Positions 1-9,200 of a DNA stretch of 12,168 nt are shown piece by piece (positions within the stretch are counted from its first letter, which is position 1; the number at the start of each line of letters is the position of its first letter). The notes under the pieces are model-generated. The model was not told the DNA's origin and did not search any database. It saw only the letters and a program-made list of their open reading frames with translations. The position numbers and the translations under genes were made by a program. The DNA lies in the NCBI GenBank assembly GCA_947457025.1, contig CANGUI010000030.1:1-12168 (forward strand), written 5' to 3'. The DNA is from Flammeovirgaceae bacterium (GTDB lineage: Bacteria > Bacteroidota > Bacteroidia > Cytophagales > Cyclobacteriaceae).

Positions 1-1
1 C

Positions 2-229
2 GGCCGCTTAATTGCAGAACATATCTACATATTGCTCGCCCAGCGTACAAACCAATTGCAAACTCTTTCCCCGGAGGAGCTTTACCAGACCATGCTAAAA
101 GAAACTCCCCGTATCTTAGAGCAAGTACCCCAGCACTACATCGCCTCCTATCTTGGCATCCAGCCAGAATCCCTCAGCCGGATTCGGAAACGGATGATGA
201 ACAAAGATTCAAAGAGTTATCGAGACTGA
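2..229 (+). CDS. Crp/Fnr-family transcriptional regulator, C-terminal fragment (5' end outside window)
   Basis: The open frame enters from the left edge (frame starting at base 2) and stops with TGA at 227-229, so only about the last 75 residues are present. They hold the C-terminal winged helix-turn-helix of a Crp/Fnr regulator. After a basic/polar helix (LLAQRTNQLQTLSPEELY) comes the recognition part, YIASYLGIQPESLSRIRKRM, which is the usual end of Bacteroidota cAMP-binding-domain-type regulators. The N-terminal cyclic-nucleotide-like sensor domain lies outside the window, so the ligand cannot be judged. The TTG at 32 lies inside the domain and is not a credible start. The last 56 bases overlap the 3' end of the convergent barrel-protein frame; that overlap may be an artefact of read-through in the neighbour. 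Family assignment is by recognition of the HTH only. Confidence 0.8.
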   Translation, partial: GRLIAEHIYILLAQRTNQLQTLSPEELYQTMLKETPRILEQVPQHYIASYLGIQPESLSRIRKRMMNKDSKSYRD

Positions 230-902
230 CCTCTCCGCGGACACCGGCACGAAAATCCATGGTTCGGTCGCGCCTCGTTGTTCTAAACATGCCACCCTTA
301 AAGGCGACATGCCCGGTGAAACCGGAGATATCCCTTTGATCGAGATTTCGGCAGCGCATCGAGCCAACGGTACGATAACCTACACCCATATCAAACCACA
401 CCGTTTTAAACAAATTCACTTCGAGCAAAATGGCTGGCTCGACCGTTAAGAAATTGGATTCGCCCACCTCTGATCGGTCGGCATCATGATCCATTTCTAG
501 CTTGCTATACCCCACCATAAGCGAGAACGTGAGGTGAAGAGCATGACTATATAGAAGCGTGCACTCTGCAAAGCCACCCGCCGTGCTGTAGTCCATGTAC
601 GCATCCCGATTCAGCTCGCTCGCTGGACTTATGTCATTCAGAGATTGGCTGACAAACGCACCAAAAGTGAATATATCCCTGATAATGAGACCACCGCGCA
701 AACATAAAAGTACTACCCCTGTATCGTCTATTCGGGCAGATCCGATCATTGGAGCCGCAAAGAACCCAACATTGTTCAGGTATTTACCAGCCGATGTTCC
801 GAAAAGAGTTTTTGGGTCGGCATCCTGGCTTTGCGCCAATAAAGGACAGAAAACTGATAAGAAGAAAGCGGCAGCAAACTGATATATCGCTTTTAGGATA
901 AT
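174..902 (-). CDS. Small outer-membrane beta-barrel-type protein with damaged ends (possible pseudogene or sequencing indels)
   Basis: The body is a short, Sec-exported, aromatic and beta-strand-rich protein. A hydrophobic signal segment (AIYQFAAAFFLSVLCPLLAQ) is followed by alternating strands. The segment from ESNFLTVEPAILLEVN through WFDMGVGYRTV matches a common uncharacterised Bacteroidota outer-membrane barrel family; its function is unknown. The frame is open from 908 down to 174 and has no in-frame ATG or GTG. The only standard alternative, TTG at 839, would remove the signal peptide. ATT at 902, preceded by AGGA, is used here as a nominal start. An ATG at 936 lies in another frame and would join if the A4 run (plus-strand TTTT at 891-894) were one base shorter. 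At the other end, a TAG sits one base out of frame at 283-285, right after the point where such barrels normally end in Phe; the 36-residue tail beyond it is Arg/Ser-rich and overlaps the Crp/Fnr gene. Either the gene is decaying or the sequence has homopolymer errors. Confidence 0.6.
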   Translation of the reverse strand: MILKAIYQFAAAFFLSVFCPLLAQSQDADPKTLFGTSAGKYLNNVGFFAAPMIGSARIDDTGVVLLCLRGGLIIRDIFTFGAFVSQSLNDISPASELNRDAYMDYSTAGGFAECTLLYSHALHLTFSLMVGYSKLEMDHDADRSEVGESNFLTVEPAILLEVNLFKTVWFDMGVGYRTVGSMRCRNLDQRDISGFTGHVAFKGGMFRTTRRDRTMDFRAGVRGEVSLDNSLNLCSSSVSESG

Positions 903-1157
903 GAAGTTTTATCCTGGAAAAACCAAACTCACTCATCTGCGGTTTCAATTTGTTTTATCTGCAAATGCACACCAGCATATATATAATAGGGCTCAACCTC
1001 GCCTCAGATTCACTTTCTTAACTTAGATCAATAACCAAAAACTTCATTTTTGTGCGGTTTTAAAGGTCACCCCAACGGTACACCATTTTCTTAACCCATG
1101 TCAATGTTCGGTTGCTATTCAAACCAACACTTTTGGGCCATTAAACAAAATGAAGCC

Positions 1158-3587
1158 ATGAACACAAACACAAATTCAATCTTTCGAAACAGAAATGTTG
1201 CCCTTGTACTGGGCGTGCTGGTAGCGATGCTGCTGTCGGCAAATGTATTTGCGCAAACTACCCAGACGGTACGCGGCCGCGTAGTGGATGAGGTAAGTAA
1301 AACTCCACTGATCGGTGTGAATGTCATCGTCATCAGTGTAACGGATGCTACTCTCGGGGCCTCAACCGATGTCAACGGTGAGTATACGATCAAAGGTGTG
1401 CCCGTCGGCCGCCAAACCATTAAAGTGTCGTATGTGGGATTCGAAGAACAAACGATTCCCAACATCGTGGTGTCTGCGGGTAAAGAAGTGATTTTGAACC
1501 TGAGCCTCACCGAGCAAATCAGCCAGTTAAATGAAGTGGTGATCGTTGCTAATACCCGGGAAGACAAGACGGCCACCAATAATGATCTGGCCGTGGTGAG
1601 CTCACGGTCTTTCAACCTGGACGATACCAAGCGCTATGCCGGTGCTTTGGGCGATCCATCGCGTATGGCTGCCAACTTTGCGGGAGTTGTAGGAGGTAAC
1701 GATTCGCGTAATGATATCGTGGTGCGTGGAAATTCGCCAACCGGCATGCTATGGCAGCTTGAGGGTTTAAACATCCCCAACCCCAATCACTTCGGCGCAC
1801 TGGTAAGTACCGGAGGACCGGTAAGTATGTTGAATAACAATAATCTTGATAAATCTGATTTCATGACAAGTGCATTCCCTGCACAGTATGGAAATGCCGT
1901 GGCGGGCGTTTTTGATATTCGTTTACGAGATGGGAATAATCAAAAAAGCGAGTTCCTCGGCCAGATTGGCTTCAATGGATTTGAATTGGGGGCTGAGGGA
2001 CCGCTTTCTAAAAACTCAAAAGGTTCGTACATCGCCAACTATCGGTATTCCACGCTGGGCGTTTTCACTGCCTTGGGCCTTGATTTCGGTACCGGCTTCG
2101 CCGTGCCGCTCTATCAGGACCTGAACTTTAAAGTATCGCTGCCCACCAAAAAAGGAGGCAAGTTTTCGGTCTTTGGTATGGGTGGAACGAGCTCTATTGA
2201 TTTGCTGGGCAGCGAAGCAGACCTTTCAGGACCAAGTTCGGATTTGTACGGCAACGAAAACCAGGACACTTATCCCCGCTACAGAACGGGCATCATGGGC
2301 ATGAGTTACGAGGGCAACTTCTCGCCTCGTACCTACTACAAAATTACTGCGGGTGTTTCGGCAACTGACGAAGACTTTCATTCCGATTCACTCGTTCGCA
2401 ATGCCGATCTGGATGTCGTTAGCAGGTTTCGGCGTGCCGAGGGCAGTTTCAGCACCACCAAAGGTTCATTGGTTTTTTACACGCGCACGAAATTCAATCC
2501 TAAAAACAGCCTGACGTCCGGTTTCTACATCGATGCCACTACCGTTGATTTGTTCAACCGCGACATTTACGCTAACCTGAGCCGCGATTCTGTTCGCGTT
2601 AATATAAACGACAACACCACCTTGTACCAGGCTTATTCAAATTGGAAACATCGGTTTACCAACCAGTTTTCGATGAATGTAGGTTTGCACGCACAATACT
2701 ATTCGTTGAACGAGCAGTTTGTACTTCAACCCCGTTTTAGCCTGCAATACCAGCTTAATGGAACGCAATCTGTGAGCGTAGGGTACGGCCTGAACAACCA
2801 GACTCAAAACATTTACACATCCTTTTTGCAGACACGCGTAGGTAACAGCATCCAATTCACGAACCGAAATCTTGATTTCACCACCAGCCAGCACTACGTA
2901 CTTACCTATGACTGGAACCTGGCTGAGAATCTGCGATTCAAAGCCGAGACTTACTATCAACGCTTATCGAACGTGCCGGTGGAACGCACACCTTCTTCCT
3001 ACTCGGCCATCAACACGGGTGCGAGCTTTGCAGCAGACGACCGCAGCAACTTGGTGAATTCCGGTACGGGCAGAAATTATGGTGTTGAGTTCACGTTAGA
3101 ACGTTTCTTCAACAAAGGGTTCTACTTTTTAATCACAAACTCCCTGTTCAACTCAAAGTATAAAGGCAGCGACGGGATTGAGCGCAACACCGCCTACAAT
3201 ACTCGGTTTGTATTGAATGTGCTGGCCGGTAAGGAATGGAAGATCGGAACAAACGGAAAATTCCTGTCACTCAATATTCGTTCGACTACCATTGGAGGCC
3301 GGTACCTCACGCCTATTGATTTCGCAGCATCGCAGCAGTTCGGCAATGCCATTTTCCAAGAAAGCCGTGCGTTTACCGAAAGACAACCCAGCTATTTCCG
3401 CACAGATTTTCGAATCAGCTACAGAAAAGAGTACCGCAACAGCACGCTGGAGTTTGCGTTAGATCTGCAGAATGTAACGGGGAACCAGAATGTGTTTTCC
3501 CAAAGCTACAACCCTCGCACAAACAGCATTGTAACACAATATCAACAAGGATTCTTCCCAGTGCCCTTTGTGCGGTACACGTTTTAG
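1158..3587 (+). CDS. TonB-dependent outer-membrane receptor with carboxypeptidase-like regulatory domain
   Basis: This is a substrate-gated outer-membrane importer powered by TonB-ExbBD, 809 residues from the chosen start. The start at 1158 puts a textbook signal peptide first (MNTNTNSIFRNRN, then a hydrophobic core, with cleavage near NVFA|QTT at residue 32). The in-frame ATG at 1098 would add 20 residues before it. Residues about 36-118 form a CarboxypepD_reg-like Ig fold (VRGRVVD...GEYTIKGVPVG). A linker with the TonB-box-like stretch NEVVIVANT follows at about 125-133, then the plug domain at about 140-257 (DIVVRGNSPTGMLWQLEGL, FPAQYGNAVAGVFDIRLRDG), then the 22-strand-type barrel ending in the aromatic C-terminus RYTF. 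There is no STN domain and no SusD-like partner next door, so it is probably not a SusC glycan importer. The substrate cannot be told from sequence. It is transcribed alone and ends at the hairpin terminator at 3597. Confidence 0.9.
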   Translation: MNTNTNSIFRNRNVALVLGVLVAMLLSANVFAQTTQTVRGRVVDEVSKTPLIGVNVIVISVTDATLGASTDVNGEYTIKGVPVGRQTIKVSYVGFEEQTIPNIVVSAGKEVILNLSLTEQISQLNEVVIVANTREDKTATNNDLAVVSSRSFNLDDTKRYAGALGDPSRMAANFAGVVGGNDSRNDIVVRGNSPTGMLWQLEGLNIPNPNHFGALVSTGGPVSMLNNNNLDKSDFMTSAFPAQYGNAVAGVFDIRLRDGNNQKSEFLGQIGFNGFELGAEGPLSKNSKGSYIANYRYSTLGVFTALGLDFGTGFAVPLYQDLNFKVSLPTKKGGKFSVFGMGGTSSIDLLGSEADLSGPSSDLYGNENQDTYPRYRTGIMGMSYEGNFSPRTYYKITAGVSATDEDFHSDSLVRNADLDVVSRFRRAEGSFSTTKGSLVFYTRTKFNPKNSLTSGFYIDATTVDLFNRDIYANLSRDSVRVNINDNTTLYQAYSNWKHRFTNQFSMNVGLHAQYYSLNEQFVLQPRFSLQYQLNGTQSVSVGYGLNNQTQNIYTSFLQTRVGNSIQFTNRNLDFTTSQHYVLTYDWNLAENLRFKAETYYQRLSNVPVERTPSSYSAINTGASFAADDRSNLVNSGTGRNYGVEFTLERFFNKGFYFLITNSLFNSKYKGSDGIERNTAYNTRFVLNVLAGKEWKIGTNGKFLSLNIRSTTIGGRYLTPIDFAASQQFGNAIFQESRAFTERQPSYFRTDFRISYRKEYRNSTLEFALDLQNVTGNQNVFSQSYNPRTNSIVTQYQQGFFPVPFVRYTF

Positions 3588-3596
3588 ACCACATTC

Positions 3597-3626
3597 AAAA
3601 AAAGCCCGGAAACGGGCTTTTTTTTT
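3597..3626. terminator. Bidirectional intrinsic terminator between the TonB receptor gene and icd
   Basis: A perfect stem GCCCG/CGGGC (3604-3608 with 3613-3617) around a GAAA loop is flanked by A7 on the left and T9 on the right. It is therefore a hairpin plus U-tract on either strand. It starts 10 bases after the receptor stop codon and 29 bases past the icd stop codon on the other strand, so it serves both convergent genes. Confidence 0.9.
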
Positions 3627-3654
3627 ATTCTCCAAGGCACTCAGCGACCGCCGG

Positions 3655-4881
3655 CTACATATTCTTCACCACTTCCCGGGCAAACTCAGAACACTTGAGC
3701 AGCGAAGCCCCGTCCATCAGGCGATGAAAATCATAGGTAACACGCTTTGCGGCTATGGCCGCTTCCAGGCCCCGGTAGATCAGCCCGGCCACTTCAAACC
3801 AGCCGAGGTATTCGAACATCATGGCGCCCGACAAGATAACGGAGCCGGGGTTCACCTTGTCCTGGCCGGCATACTTAGGTGCCGTGCCATGGGTGGCTTC
3901 AAAAATGGCGTGCCCGCTCACGTAATTGATATTCCCTCCCGGAGCGATGCCAATACCGCCCACAATGGCAGCTGCCGCATCCGAGATGTAATCCCCATTC
4001 AGGTTGGCGGTGGCCACGACCGAGTACTCATCCGGGCGCAACAGGATTTGCTGCAAGAATGCATCCGCAATCGAGTCTTTAACAATTAATCGGTGACCGT
4101 CTTTCTCAATCACCTGCCAAGGGCCGCCATCGAGATCTACCGCACCGAACTCGCGTTTCGCGAGCGCATAACTCCAATCGCGGAACCCACCCGAGGTGAA
4201 TTTCATGATGTTGCCTTTGTGGACGATCGTGACGCTGGGTTTCTTATGCTCCAGTGCGTACAAGATGGCCGCGCGTGTAAGACGCTCTGTACCCTCCACG
4301 GAAATGGGTTTGATACCAATTCCGGACGTTTCGGGAAAACGAATTTTCTTATACTGCTTGGGAAATGTTTCCTTCAAAAAGGACATGAATTTCTTGTTGT
4401 CCTCACTACCTTGCTGAAACTCAATGCCCGCGTAGATGTCTTCCGTGTTTTCACGAAAGATCACCATATCGGTTTTACGAGGTTCTTTCACGGGCGACGG
4501 CACACCTTCAAACCAGCGTACCGGACGCAGGCATACATACAAATCCAACTCCTGGCGGAGGGCCACATTCAGCGAACGGATCCCTCCTCCCACAGGGGTT
4601 GTCAGCGGGCCTTTGATCCCCACCAGGTACTCGCGAAAAGCAGCCAGCGTCTCATCCGGAAGCCAATTACCCGTTTTATTGAATGCTTTTTCACCAGCGA
4701 GCACTTCCAGCCACTCCACCCGGCGGTCTCCTTTATAGGCTTTTTCGATAGCAGCCTCAAAAACCAGGCGTGCGGCGGGCCAGATGTCAACACCGGTACC
4801 ATCGCCTTCGATGAATGGGATGACAGGATGATCGGGAACCTGCAACTTCCCGCTTGCGATCGTGATTTTTTGTGCCGACAT
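3655..4881 (-). CDS. icd: Isocitrate dehydrogenase (NADP-dependent)
   Basis: This cytoplasmic TCA-cycle enzyme converts isocitrate and NADP+ to 2-oxoglutarate, CO2 and NADPH. The 408 residues align end to end with the E. coli Icd type (416 residues), including the closing KLLKCSEF-like segment. Substrate residues are visible: the Ser103 phosphorylation/substrate site in [11 protein letters not shown], Arg109, Arg119 (CLRPVRW) and Arg143 ([14 protein letters not shown]). The catalytic Lys lies in [10 protein letters not shown] (about 222), and the metal Asp residues in [10 protein letters not shown] (297, 301). NADP specificity is indicated by [17 protein letters not shown] (Lys336, Tyr337) and by Tyr383 and Arg387 in [11 protein letters not shown]. 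The start ATG at 4881 gives the usual short N-terminus before [10 protein letters not shown]. It stands alone on the - strand: it is separated by about 300 bases from the upstream phosphoribosyltransferase gene, so it probably has its own promoter. No aceK kinase gene is in view, so regulation by Ser phosphorylation is not implied. Confidence 0.97.
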   Translation of the reverse strand: MSAQKITIASGKLQVPDHPVIPFIEGDGTGVDIWPAARLVFEAAIEKAYKGDRRVEWLEVLAGEKAFNKTGNWLPDETLAAFREYLVGIKGPLTTPVGGGIRSLNVALRQELDLYVCLRPVRWFEGVPSPVKEPRKTDMVIFRENTEDIYAGIEFQQGSEDNKKFMSFLKETFPKQYKKIRFPETSGIGIKPISVEGTERLTRAAILYALEHKKPSVTIVHKGNIMKFTSGGFRDWSYALAKREFGAVDLDGGPWQVIEKDGHRLIVKDSIADAFLQQILLRPDEYSVVATANLNGDYISDAAAAIVGGIGIAPGGNINYVSGHAIFEATHGTAPKYAGQDKVNPGSVILSGAMMFEYLGWFEVAGLIYRGLEAAIAAKRVTYDFHRLMDGASLLKCSEFAREVVKNM

Positions 4882-5183
4882 GAGATTAAGGGGTTAGTTG
4901 GGCAAATTAGATGTTGTTTCGCAGTTTCGAAAAAAAATATGTGTCTCTGATTCGTATGGCCGCCGGCGGAATATGGAGGCACACGAACTACGGGCGATTC
5001 ATTTTCGATTTCGGCCACTTGCTCGAACCAAGCAAGCCCACCTGCTCTCGCTGACCTCCCACTAAAAAATTATTTTAGTTCAAAACAAGCTTAGGTACTT
5101 AAGGTTATCCGCAAAGATTGCCATTACGCAGCGAAAGGTTACTATCTGGCATTCGCTTTTCTGCCTTACGGGATTATGTCAAC
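4882..5183. other. Gene-free region upstream of icd with short dyads
   Basis: No convincing gene is seen in these 302 bases, which must hold the icd promoter and the end of the upstream transcript. Visible structure: a perfect 10-base palindrome CCGCCGGCGG at 4960-4969; a hairpin with a 6-bp stem CTTGCT/AGCAAG at 5018-5023 and 5031-5036; an AT-rich stem ACTAAAA/TTTTAGT at 5061-5067 and 5073-5079; and an imperfect dyad centred on GTAC at 5090-5103 (12 of 14 positions symmetric). A TAATTTG at 4909-4903 on the minus strand is one base short of the Bacteroidota -7 consensus TAnnTTTG, and no good TTTG partner lies upstream, so no promoter is called. On the minus strand a frame continuous with the bases before icd stays open from about 5060, but it is not recognisable as a protein. 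Confidence 0.5.
5061..5079. repeat. AT-rich inverted repeat, possible weak terminator after the phosphoribosyltransferase gene
   Basis: ACTAAAA pairs with TTTTAGT across a five-base loop. It lies about 105 bases past the stop codon of the upstream minus-strand phosphoribosyltransferase gene. The stem is mostly A-T and has no GC-rich core, so it is a weak terminator at best and could equally be an operator-type dyad. Confidence 0.3.
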
Positions 5184-5690
5184 TCACTCCAAAAATACGG
5201 CCGCATCTTTTCCCAAAACTACGCGTACATGATCATTGAGGGTAGTGGCCAGATCGTAGCCCGTGTACCGTGGGTACACAGGGAAACGCGTTTGATTTCG
5301 ATTCACCAAAACAGCAATTTCAACTGCCGGAATGATGGGATTGAGGAACAACTGCGACGCGTAAAGTAATGTTTTACCCGTATTCAGAACATCGTCTACC
5401 ATAACGACAGGGCGGGCCCGGAACTTGTGGTTACCCGGATTGATCCGGACTTCCCGGGGGTCTGGATTCTCTTTGGTGATGAGGATTTCGATAACCTCCG
5501 TCTCGAGGTCTGCCATTTCCCGGAGTGTACGGCTCAGCGCCTTTGCCAGTACAATACCCTGTCCGTTGATTCCGGCCAGCACAATACCGCGCGCGGCAAA
5601 ATGTTGCTCGTAAATTTCATAGGCCATGCGTTTCACTTTTTGCGCGATTTGCGGGGCACTCAGAATCGGAACAACACCGGGTGTCTTCAT
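5184..5690 (-). CDS. PyrR-like phosphoribosyltransferase
   Basis: This is a 168-residue type I phosphoribosyltransferase fold, soluble and cytoplasmic. The PRPP-binding signature VVMVDDVLNTGKT is at residues 95-107. An upstream loop VLAGINGQGIVLAKAL (38-52) corresponds to the pyrophosphate loop region. The C-terminal VEIAVLVNRN...FPVYPRYTGYDLATT resembles the PyrR hood region (AVLVDRG...LPI...YVG). PyrR proteins are uracil phosphoribosyltransferases and, in Gram-positive bacteria, RNA-binding attenuators of pyr operons. Here no pyrimidine genes or attenuator are in view, so the base used and any regulatory role are unproven; no symbol is given. The start ATG at 5690 overlaps the stop of the Lrp/AsnC gene in ATGA, which indicates translational coupling. 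The length fits the family (about 160-180 residues). Confidence 0.8.
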   Translation of the reverse strand: MKTPGVVPILSAPQIAQKVKRMAYEIYEQHFAARGIVLAGINGQGIVLAKALSRTLREMADLETEVIEILITKENPDPREVRINPGNHKFRARPVVMVDDVLNTGKTLLYASQLFLNPIIPAVEIAVLVNRNQTRFPVYPRYTGYDLATTLNDHVRVVLGKDAAVFLE

Positions 5691-6154
5691 GGAATAGGTA
5701 CTACTTTACTGTTCTTAAGAGTAGACAGGATGACCATGGACTGCATATTATCAACAACGTCAATATTGGATACCTTTTCGAGCATCAATCTCTGGTAGGC
5801 GGGTATATCTGCACAAATGATTTTCAGTATGAAGTCGGCCTGACCGGTAACGTGATGGCACTCCACAATCTCCGGGATGGCGGAAATTGCACTCATAAAC
5901 CGGTCGATATTTTCTTTGTTATGCCCTTTCAGCGAAACCATTACAAAGGTGCTGACACCTAACCCCACACTACCCGGATCGATGAGCGCGTGGTAGCTCC
6001 TGATAATTCCGGCTTGCTCCAGTTTCTTAACGCGTTCCAGCGTTGGCGCGGGCGATAACCCAATTTCCTGAGCCAACTGGGCATTGGTTACATTGGAGTT
6101 ACTCTGAAGCAGATCGAGTATTTTGCGATCGGTGCCGTCTAATTTTATCTTCAT
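5687..6154 (-). CDS. Lrp/AsnC-family transcriptional regulator
   Basis: This is a 155-residue feast/famine DNA-binding regulator. The N-terminus LDGTDRKILDLLQSNSNVTN leads into a winged helix-turn-helix (about 22-48: AQLAQEIGLSPAPTLERVKKLEQAGII), which is the AsnC HTH signature. Residues about 66-146 form the RAM ligand-binding/oligomerisation domain, with the turn VTGQADFILKI (102-112) in the position of the usual GxxDF motif. The family typically binds amino acids or small metabolites and acts as octamers or higher; the effector here is unknown. It begins 49 bases after the end of the large PKD gene and its stop codon overlaps the next start (ATGA), so it is cotranscribed with the PyrR-like enzyme and may be read through from the operon upstream. 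The 49-base gap is T-rich on the coding strand but has no GC-stem terminator. Lrp-type genes are often self-regulated; nothing in the sequence proves that here. Confidence 0.93.
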   Translation of the reverse strand: MKIKLDGTDRKILDLLQSNSNVTNAQLAQEIGLSPAPTLERVKKLEQAGIIRSYHALIDPGSVGLGVSTFVMVSLKGHNKENIDRFMSAISAIPEIVECHHVTGQADFILKIICADIPAYQRLMLEKVSNIDVVDNMQSMVILSTLKNSKVVPIP

Positions 6155-6203
6155 ACGTGAGGAGTGGGGAGTAAGGTAGGAAAAAATGTAAAAACCAAAA
6201 AAC

Positions 6204-9200
6204 CTATCGCTTGATAAGCACGCGTGACCGGTTTTCAGAACCGCCCGTTTGTACTACGAGCGTGTATAAGCCGGGTACAAGTTGATTGATGGCAATTGTC
6301 CATTCGCGTAAACCTAAATCAGGATTATCAATTATTTTTTCATAAGCGAGCGCACCGGTTCCGGTAATTAGCCGGATAGTTACGGGTTCTTTCGATGCCG
6401 CAATCAGGGGAACAATCAGAAATCCGTCGGCAGGATTTGGATAAGCGGGCAACCAGTTGGAGGATTCATTAAGCGAAATGCAAATCTTGTTGTTCGATGC
6501 AACCTGGTCATCCGGAAAAGCCAGCTCGGCACATGCAAATGTCAACGGCCTTGAGGTCTGCAGTTGGTTTTGCAGGGTAATCGTCTTGGTTGTACCAGGT
6601 AACCATTGATCACGTATCACTTCCCTAAACGTTATACCCAGACCGAGATTGAGCAGAACGGGTGCCTCACGGACGATATAATTACTATTGTTTTTAATTT
6701 CGACCTGACTGACAAATAATTTGGAGACTGGATCTTGTAAAACCCGGTAGTCGATCAATTCCAAATCGCGGACGGGGGTAATAATGCGTACCAGCCGTGT
6801 GATTTGATCTGAGCAATTGAAGGAATTACTGGCAATAAGATCTACACCATAATCACCCAATGCGGTATAAGTGAACTCGGGGTTTGCGTTAGAACTAGTT
6901 GTGCCAAGATTATCGTTGAAACGCCATAAGAAAGAGTTTGCTCCTTGAGATGTGTTGGTAAACAGAATGCGAAGTGGCGGAGGGCCGACCTCATCCGACA
7001 CAGCGAAACCCGCAGAGGGCGTGGGATTTATCACCACGTTCTGGTCTACCCCGTATGTACATCCTGACTGGCCGGTAACTACCATCCGAACCGGGTAGTT
7101 GCCGGGATTGGCCAAAACCAGGTTTACGGTGTTTCCCTGCAAACTCTGGTTATTGATTATCCACTGCACGTTTCTAACAGGATCATTTGGTGCTACGGTG
7201 GAATTCGAAAAAACTACCTGCTTACCGGCGCACGCGTTCCCCACGGTAAATTCAGGCAACAGCTCAACGGGAATAGTAATTGATTTTGAAATTGAAGCGA
7301 TACAATCGTTTTGCGCAACAATTCTTACTTGCACCGCACTATTGCCAGCTGTTACAAAAACATGAGATGGGTTTGCCGTGGTATACGTATTAACACCGAT
7401 GTTCCACTGAAACGACTTGATCGGGGCGGAGGTGATGCTGGTGAATTGCGTACGTTGGTTGCGGCATGACGGCCCGTTGGTAAAGTCTACGGTCGGCGTT
7501 TGTTGAATGGTTATGGATTTTGTCAGGATTGCGAAGCACCCCTGATCGGACGTAACCGTAAGTTCCACAGGGAAATTTCCAGCCTGCGCAAAGGTGAAAC
7601 TGGGATTGCGTTGTGTACTAGTACCCAGCCCCATACCAAAGCTCCATGCCCACCCAGTCAGATTGCTGTCGGTAAGCGCTGGAGTGGTATCTGTAAACTG
7701 GGCGGGCGAGCCGGAACACGAAAAAGGTGGCAAGGCCAGCGAAAAACTGGCAACAGGTTTGGAGTAGATCTTCAGCGGCTTTGAGGTTTCGCTCACGCAG
7801 CCGTTAGTGCCGGTGGCTTTTAGTTTAGCCGTGTAGTTCCCAGGATCATTAAACGAAACGGTGGGGTTCGTTTGGGTACTAACCTTTCCACCTAAATCCC
7901 AATCGTACCCCGCAATGCTGCCCAACGTTTGATTCGTGAATACGATGGGGTCGCCCGCACACTTTCCAGAAAAGTTAAAATCGACTAAGGGGCCTTCGCC
8001 TACATCAGGAATGGTTTGGATCGCCTGGGAAGAACAACCGGGAATCGATGCTACCAACTTCACTTCCTTCTCGCCTGCGGAGGTGAAAGCGTAGATAAGA
8101 TCGCGTTCGGTTGAAATCGGGATCTGATTTACAAACCATTCGTACGTAAGGTAACCATCAAAATCATCAATAGTGGTATTGGTATAAGTAAACGCATTGT
8201 TGGTGCATATGAAGCCGGAGGGGACTACAAAACCGGCATTTGGCGGTGGCCAAACCGTAAAATTCCTTGACGAGGTATTTTTACATCCGTTAGTGGCTGT
8301 GGCCTGAAGTCTAATCTGGTATTCACCCACACCTCCGTACTGATGAACGGGATTTTCAAGCGTGGATAGCACCGAATCGCCAAAGCTCCAATTCCAAGAG
8401 ATTAAACCCATTCCTCCACTACTGCTAGCGGAAAAGAAAACGGGCGAACTAACACAGTTATTTTTTGTTACGATCGAAAATAAGGGCGCATCAAAAGGCT
8501 TCACAACAATCGGCTTGGTTTTGGAGCAAACAATCCCATTCCCGAAATCAACTGTAAGCGTAATTTCATAGGAACCGGGTATCGTATAAAATATGTTGGC
8601 CGGGTTCTCTTCAAGGCTATACGGCACGTTTGCTGCGCAGGTTGAAGAAACATGCACACGATGAGTGAGCCCATTGTTAAATCCGGAAAGAAAAAACCCA
8701 TATTCTCCTTGAAACCGAAAAGATTCTAACACATAAGGGTTCGGGGGCGTGCTGATATTGCCAAGGTCTCTGAACTCAGGCTGGCCTTGATCTTCATTCC
8801 AAACCGCTGCATACAAATACCCGCCGGTAAAACTTGTAAAATACACAAAGGTGCTTGTACCGTAGACTATGGCTTTTATTCGATTAAACTGACCAATCGA
8901 AACAGGTATGGTATTGGAGAAATCCAACATCGCTGAGGTGGATAAAGAACCAAACAAATCCTGGCCAGCTTCTATTCTATAGATCTTGTTTGAAGCAATA
9001 GCATAAAGTATCCATTCATTGCAAACCTTAGAAACCGATAAACCGGACAAATCCGCGGCTCCTGGAATGAAATCGGAAACCATGATATCTGTCTGAATAG
9101 GAAGTTTTCGGCCCTGCGAGCCGAGATTCAAAAGGGTAATTGTTGAATTTCCCGAATTCGCCACCACGGCAATATAGTTTTCGCCCTCTTTTACAACCTC

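Noticed and set aside
976..990. TATATATAATAGG resembling a sigma-70 -10 box before the TonB receptor
   Set aside because: Bacteroidota use a different -7/-33 consensus, no -35-like partner is well placed, and the run is simply AT-rich.
4093..4950. A 285-residue plus-strand open frame (and another at 3568-4089) opposite icd
   Set aside because: Both are antisense to a fully conserved icd and have no recognisable domain; they are shadows from codon bias.
4602..5018. A 138-residue minus-strand open frame crossing the icd start
   Set aside because: Most of it overlaps icd in a wrong frame, and the part outside icd matches no family I recognise.
5018..5036. Possible tRNA T-arm (GGTTCGAGC on the minus strand)
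   Set aside because: Only a 6-bp stem-loop is present; no acceptor, D or anticodon arms can be built around it.
6155..6203. T-rich gap after the PKD gene as a terminator
   Set aside because: There are T runs but no GC-containing stem before them, so no intrinsic terminator is called.
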